A DNA stretch of 64,000 bases from Bugula neritina (taxonomy: Eukaryota > Bryozoa > Gymnolaemata > Cheilostomatida > Bugulidae), in NCBI GenBank assembly GCA_964035545.1, contig OZ037769.1, positions 5,122,429 to 5,186,428 on the forward strand. Direction: 5' to 3'. This document shows positions 60,401 through 64,000 of the stretch, one piece after another (the first letter of the stretch is position 1; every line of letters begins with the position of its first letter). The notes beneath the pieces are model-generated. The model was not told the DNA's origin, searched no databases, and worked only from the letters and a program-made list of their open reading frames with translations. The position numbers were made by a program, and so were the translations under genes.

Positions 60401-63400
60401 ATAGACTGTGAGAAGACTTAATATCCTCTTCTAATATTGTTATACTTTATTTTTTAGTAGCATGTTTTTACAATAGTGTAGGGAGCAGCTGTGGTCTAGG
60501 GGTTCGAGTGTTTGCCCAATAAGCACGGAGCCATGAACCTTAGTAAAGGCTATTAGTGATGATAGGAAGAGCATACAGTCATAATTGCGTCCATGCTGCA
60601 TTTGAATAAGTCCTTAGACCGAATTAAAAAAACCCCTTCCATCAAGGGTTTTCTCACAGGGGTGGTGACTGTAGACTTGTGTGAGTGAGTTTTTATGTTC
60701 AAACGCCAGTGTATGCTATAATAGTAGCATATCGCTGTCTTCTTCAGGGGAGATCAGGCAGTATTTGACAGAGACGTGAGTCAGGCCATCAAACTCCAGT
60801 CTATCATCATGTCGCAGGTGCAGTTTCTGCTCAGCACTAACGCCATTACACCGGCTCACTACTTCCTCTACGCCATCATATCGGAGGTAATCTTCTTCAC
60901 GTTGAGATAGTTTACGTTTTATTGGTTTTTTCCTTTTATGGTGTTAGTTTTTTGATTGGAAATTGTTTTCTTTTCAAGATTACATGAACCTAGACTTTGT
61001 CTTATGCTAGTTTTTTCATCAAATATCATATAGTATCTTCAAATATATTTCAGGGCTCACCCGAATCTATATATTTTCGATCTCCAATTCTTCTAGAAAG
61101 ATTAGCTCACTTTACCCTGGAGGCTTTCATAGCTAGTGACGTACGTATTTGTAATGTCACCCATATTTGACGAGCTTGCATGTGTTTATAGTTGCTATCC
61201 ATGTTAGAACCACCAAAAATGACTTTTTCAGTGTGTTAAAGACTTGTTTTCTATTGTGGAATGCCCCTGGTTATATAATTGCATTACTATATCAAGTTAC
61301 GGATTGCACAGTTAAACCTGTTCTATCCATCATCGTTAACATACTTGCCTTATAGAAATGCAGTGCTAAACGTAAAGAGCTACCTCTGATTTTAATCTGC
61401 CCTCTCAGCTTGAAGTCGGGCAAATCCATAGTTGTGGGAATTCCTCCTATAGACACCATTAAAAGTGATAACTGTAGAAAGTAAGTAAAGCTTTCTACTT
61501 CTTGTAATGGTGAGTTACTAGAAATATGGCAGGTTTGGGGCAGTAAGATTTTAATAGGAATAGCTGTATACAGATTTCATCATGGCTGTTGTAACATGAA
61601 ACTCAAAGAACCATCTCGTGGTGAAAGAAATCTCAAAGCCCATTGTAATGTTCCAGTAATCTTTTTCTTTAACATTTCTTGATGTTAAGACGTATCTTGC
61701 TCATCTAAAAGGAGGTATTTTCTTGACTTGTTTATTTCTATAGTCTTTTTGTAGACCGCTGTTATGATTTATAGGTTCTATTATGTACCGCAAACATCAA
61801 CAACTGTATTTTTTCTCAACGATCATTTGAAGTAATATCATGGTATAGGCTACATTCTGGAATGCAAAAGGCTTACTAAATGTTAGTTTCACTCTCAATA
61901 TCTTCTAATGAACTCAGCTGACTGGGTCTATATATCTGTAACCTTGCCACAGTAAGCGTAAAGTGTCGTCAGAAACAATGGAATATTCGGATTAAAAGCA
62001 CAATTTTAGTTTTTTTGAATTATCTGTCAAGTGATTTCAGAAATTTTCACAGCAAGCAATTTAGCAAATCAGTAGGTTACAATACATGGTATTTGGAAGT
62101 TATTGACACCAGATGTGGTCATTTAGTCACTACTAAGTATGCTTGTGGCATCGACTCAACAAGTCTCTCAAAGTACTTGGGTGTAATGCTTTTTATCCAA
62201 ACATGTTTCAGGATTTTTTCAAATAGTCCGAAATTAGTAACAGATCATTTTAGCACTTGAAAATTTATGATTCCTGAAGATTATTAGAATTAATTTTGCT
62301 TTATTTCTCATGTTTTTTCTTAATTATTCAGCTACTTTTGGTTGCAGACCGTTACAGTATTTTCGTAATGGTCCGCACTCCTAATAAGCTAAACATATAA
62401 GATAAAACATGAGAAATCAAGCAAAATTAAGAAGAGCCCTAATTGTTTCGGTGTATTTATTGTTGCTTTATTAGTTTTGGGCAAAAAGCCATGTTCATTA
62501 CCATCTAAGTTGTGAAAAATAGCTAAAAAATGGAGATTTCAGTGTGTACTAAATTAAGTAAAATGACCCGCATGCAATTCTAAAACTGTGTTCAGTCATG
62601 GTCAAGTTGGTTGTGATATTTTAGTTTTAGATATTTAATACTAAATGTGTTGTGTAATTAGACAGTCCTGTTTTGAGTAGTTTTTACACGACCCAGTCTT
62701 TTGTTGATATTGCGTGCAGTAGACTAATTTCATTTGTTTTTGTAGCATTTTTGGGGAGGTGTTCAAACAAGTCCGAGAGAATGTTCAGTGTCGAACCAAT
62801 CACAACTCTTTTGACAGCCACGGTAAGTCATGATTTATAGTCTAGCCATTTGATATGCTGTGTACTGGGGAGAAAATGTGAGTTTGTTGCATTGAATGTC
62901 ACCAGTATCAACAGATGTTCTTCTGAATTGCAGCAGTTTGTGTCTCTAAGCTGAACCAGCAATTGAGATGAATGCCAGAAATTTAATTTTCAGTTCTGAA
63001 AATGTTGACTATATTGCATGAAATTTTCATATAAATTAACTGTTCTTTTATCATGAAACATTGGTTTGATCGGAAAATGATCAATGATACACAACATAAA
63101 AGTTAAAAAATTTCCAAATTTGTTTGCTTAAACTGCCAAAAAAACCCTGGTAGGTATAAAAATTTATTTTAACGAAAGGACTTTTTTGTATGGCATCTGT
63201 AACTTGCACTTACAACGGGCCTTGTCAAGAAATATGCTTGTTCCCTGCAAGTTTGCATCCCTCAAATGCTCAACTAATCGTTATGGATAGGTGTGTAACT
63301 ACTGTATTTGTAATATTGAAAAATATCACTCACAGTAATATTTGTAAGATTGAAAAAATATCACTCACAGTAGGTGCAATGTTGAATATGTAAGTGGAAA

Positions 63401-63554
63401 CTGTAGGGCCTAGAGCCTGCTACTGTCCACCATTTGCTCAATTACTTTGGCTGGAACCGAGAAACTTTAGCTGTCGAATGTCTTTGCAGTTATAGAACTG
63501 ATGAGGGAAGACCAGGAGCAGTTTCTGGAAGGCCTTCTGGACGTGTTGAGTTGA
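52430..63554 (+). CDS. CDC45: CDC45, replicative helicase (CMG) subunit
   Basis: Sixteen exons join in frame: 52430-52483, 52894-52953, 54236-54328, 54891-54985, 56513-56630, 56992-57104, 57420-57530, 58073-58183, 58530-58721, 59218-59428, 60006-60058, 60748-60886, 61054-61140, 61356-61480, 62746-62822, 63490-63554. The product is 567 aa, almost exactly the vertebrate length. CDC45 is a catalytically dead DHH/RecJ-like protein that joins MCM2-7 and GINS to unwind DNA at forks in the nucleus. Visible signatures: NHDVDAICAAKI, FLNCGG, DILQPDPE, SHRPISVENIYN, IPDYEDVFRDDE followed by the acidic linker, WWAIIGVTSQF, a YRHWNLYDSLSHSLYTATQFKIW block, and the C-terminus VIELMREDQEQFLEGLLDVLS. The exon 3 donor (GGG-GTCAGC) is weak; all others are ordinary GT-AG. 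Introns hold many repeats but no exon is disrupted. Confidence 0.96.
53086..53512. mobile_element. Palindromic MITE, copy 1 (427 bp)
   Basis: An almost complete hairpin: the two halves are inverted copies from GGGCCATTTTACGTAATTTA at the left end to TAAATTAAGTAAAAAGACCC at the right end, with a short centre (GATTGCCGAGCGTTACGG). No ORF. It lies in CDC45 intron 2. No clear target duplication was found. Confidence 0.85.
54440..54560. repeat. TA-rich simple repeat in CDC45 intron 3
   Basis: A (TA)n tract of about 30 bp within ACTATATCTATGCTATTATA-type repeats. Confidence 0.7.
54995..55860. repeat. 46-bp minisatellite in CDC45 intron 4
   Basis: About 19 tandem copies of a 46-bp unit containing ATTATACTGTGTATATTACT and ATATGTTACTATACACTAGT. 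Variants (GCATT/GTATT, ATATT/ATGTT, ACACT/ACGCT) occur in alternating runs, a sign of higher-order duplication. Confidence 0.92.
56043..56369. mobile_element. Palindromic MITE, copy 2
   Basis: The ends TGGTCATTTTACTTAATTTA and TAGGTAAAATGAC and the arms (GTACACACTG, TTTTGCTTGATTTCCTATG) match copy 1, but the right half has lost part of the arm. It lies in CDC45 intron 4. Confidence 0.8.
58903..59103 (-). mobile_element. tRNA-derived SINE, copy D, with long target duplication
   Basis: The reverse complement starts GGGGCAGCCGTTGTCTAGGG and keeps GGTTAGAGCGGTTGCCTAG and the family body. It is flanked by an imperfect duplication of about 20 bp, TTAAATTAGAACTATA... before and TTAAATTAGAATTATA... 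after, as expected for LINE-driven insertion. It lies in CDC45 intron 9. Confidence 0.88.
60481..60690 (+). mobile_element. tRNA-derived SINE, copy E
   Basis: It starts GGGAGCAGCTGTGGTCTAGG and keeps GGAAGAGCATACAGTCATAA, TTGAATAAGTCCTTAGACC, CCATCAAGGGTTTTCTCACA and a TAGACTTGTGTGAG tail. The B box is damaged. It lies in CDC45 intron 11, just before exon 12. Confidence 0.85.
62285..62569. mobile_element. Palindromic MITE, copy 3 (left end truncated)
   Basis: The right half is complete (AGAAATCAAGCAAAATTAAG ... TAAATTAAGTAAAATGACCC); the left half begins inside the arm at about 62285. It lies in CDC45 intron 14. Confidence 0.8.
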
Positions 63555-63899
63555 GCAAACTATTGGATTGGGGCTTCAACAGTTCTCTGATTTTATCGCT
63601 GCTTTAATATAGATATTACTCTTATGTTTTTTATGTGATGATTTATTTATAAACCGTATGTTAATAGAGTATTTAGTAAGTGAAGCTCTTACACTTTATG
63701 TGAATGGCTCAAATTTGATACGAAATTAGTAATTGCGCTATTTGTAGTGAAGAAATTAGTAAATATTGATTTTAATACTTTTATTTTCTTTTATTTGATA
63801 ATGTCCTGTTTTAAAAATCTTAAATTTTCAGATAAAAAGTCATTTTTAGTAAAATTCTGATGATTTATCAATTTAGTTATATGTTGTAAATATCAATGA

Positions 63900-63905
63900 A
63901 ATAAA
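63900..63905 (+). terminator. Candidate CDC45 polyadenylation signal
   Basis: AATAAA about 345 bases after the CDC45 stop, near the window end. The rest of 63555-64000 is AT-rich and shows no gene. Confidence 0.35.
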
Positions 63906-64000
63906 TTATTTATTTTAAATCTTAATTCAACAACTTTAAGATTTAAATGGAAAAGATGACCATTTATGTATTTACATTTAACTTGTGATGCAAATATTTT

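Overview
This is animal nuclear DNA. Genes are split by many short GT-AG introns, the background is AT-rich, and about a third of the window is transposable elements. The host genes found are CCAR1, a Shaker-type K+ channel, CDC45, an antistasin-domain membrane protein and a small GPI-type protein. This fits an invertebrate, perhaps a lophotrochozoan (bryozoan, mollusc or annelid); the sequence alone does not fix the species.

Layout. 1-3825 (+): 3' part of a type I membrane protein with a Thr-rich mucin stalk, one antistasin-like Cys domain, a membrane helix and a cytoplasmic tail. 5210-17298 (-): complete CCAR1 in about 23 exons, from which every domain can be read; its introns hold a hAT MITE, two tRNA-derived SINEs, a tRNA-like sequence and several minisatellites. 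17299-19705: intergenic, with a long TA/ACATAC microsatellite. 19706-22403 (+): three-exon Kv1/Shaker channel with unusual pore and S6 residues. 25190-26516 (+): small secreted, probably GPI-anchored Cys-rich protein. 28211-37390: a DNA element with 334-bp terminal inverted repeats carrying a broken minus-strand gene of an uncharacterised repetitive family. A smaller inverted-repeat element sits inside that gene, and a young Copia element (30229-34964) sits inside the smaller one. 38702-46290: a young, GC-rich Ty3/Gypsy element with identical LTRs and an extra zinc-finger/coiled-coil ORF in the env position. 48036-52200: a decayed Gypsy-like element. 52430-63554 (+): complete CDC45 in 16 exons (567 aa), whose introns hold a 46-bp minisatellite, three palindromic MITEs and two SINE copies.

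The two best host genes are core nuclear functions: CCAR1 (transcription coactivator and RNA-linked scaffold) and CDC45 (replicative helicase subunit). A CCAAT box and an E2F-type site at 47.1 kb, followed by a splice donor, suggest that CDC45 starts there and that the third retroelement sits in its first intron. Three LTR elements with clean target-site duplications point to recent mobility. The Copia and Gypsy LTR pairs look identical by eye, yet each element has a coding oddity: an altered protease motif in Copia, and in-frame stops plus a frameshift in Gypsy.
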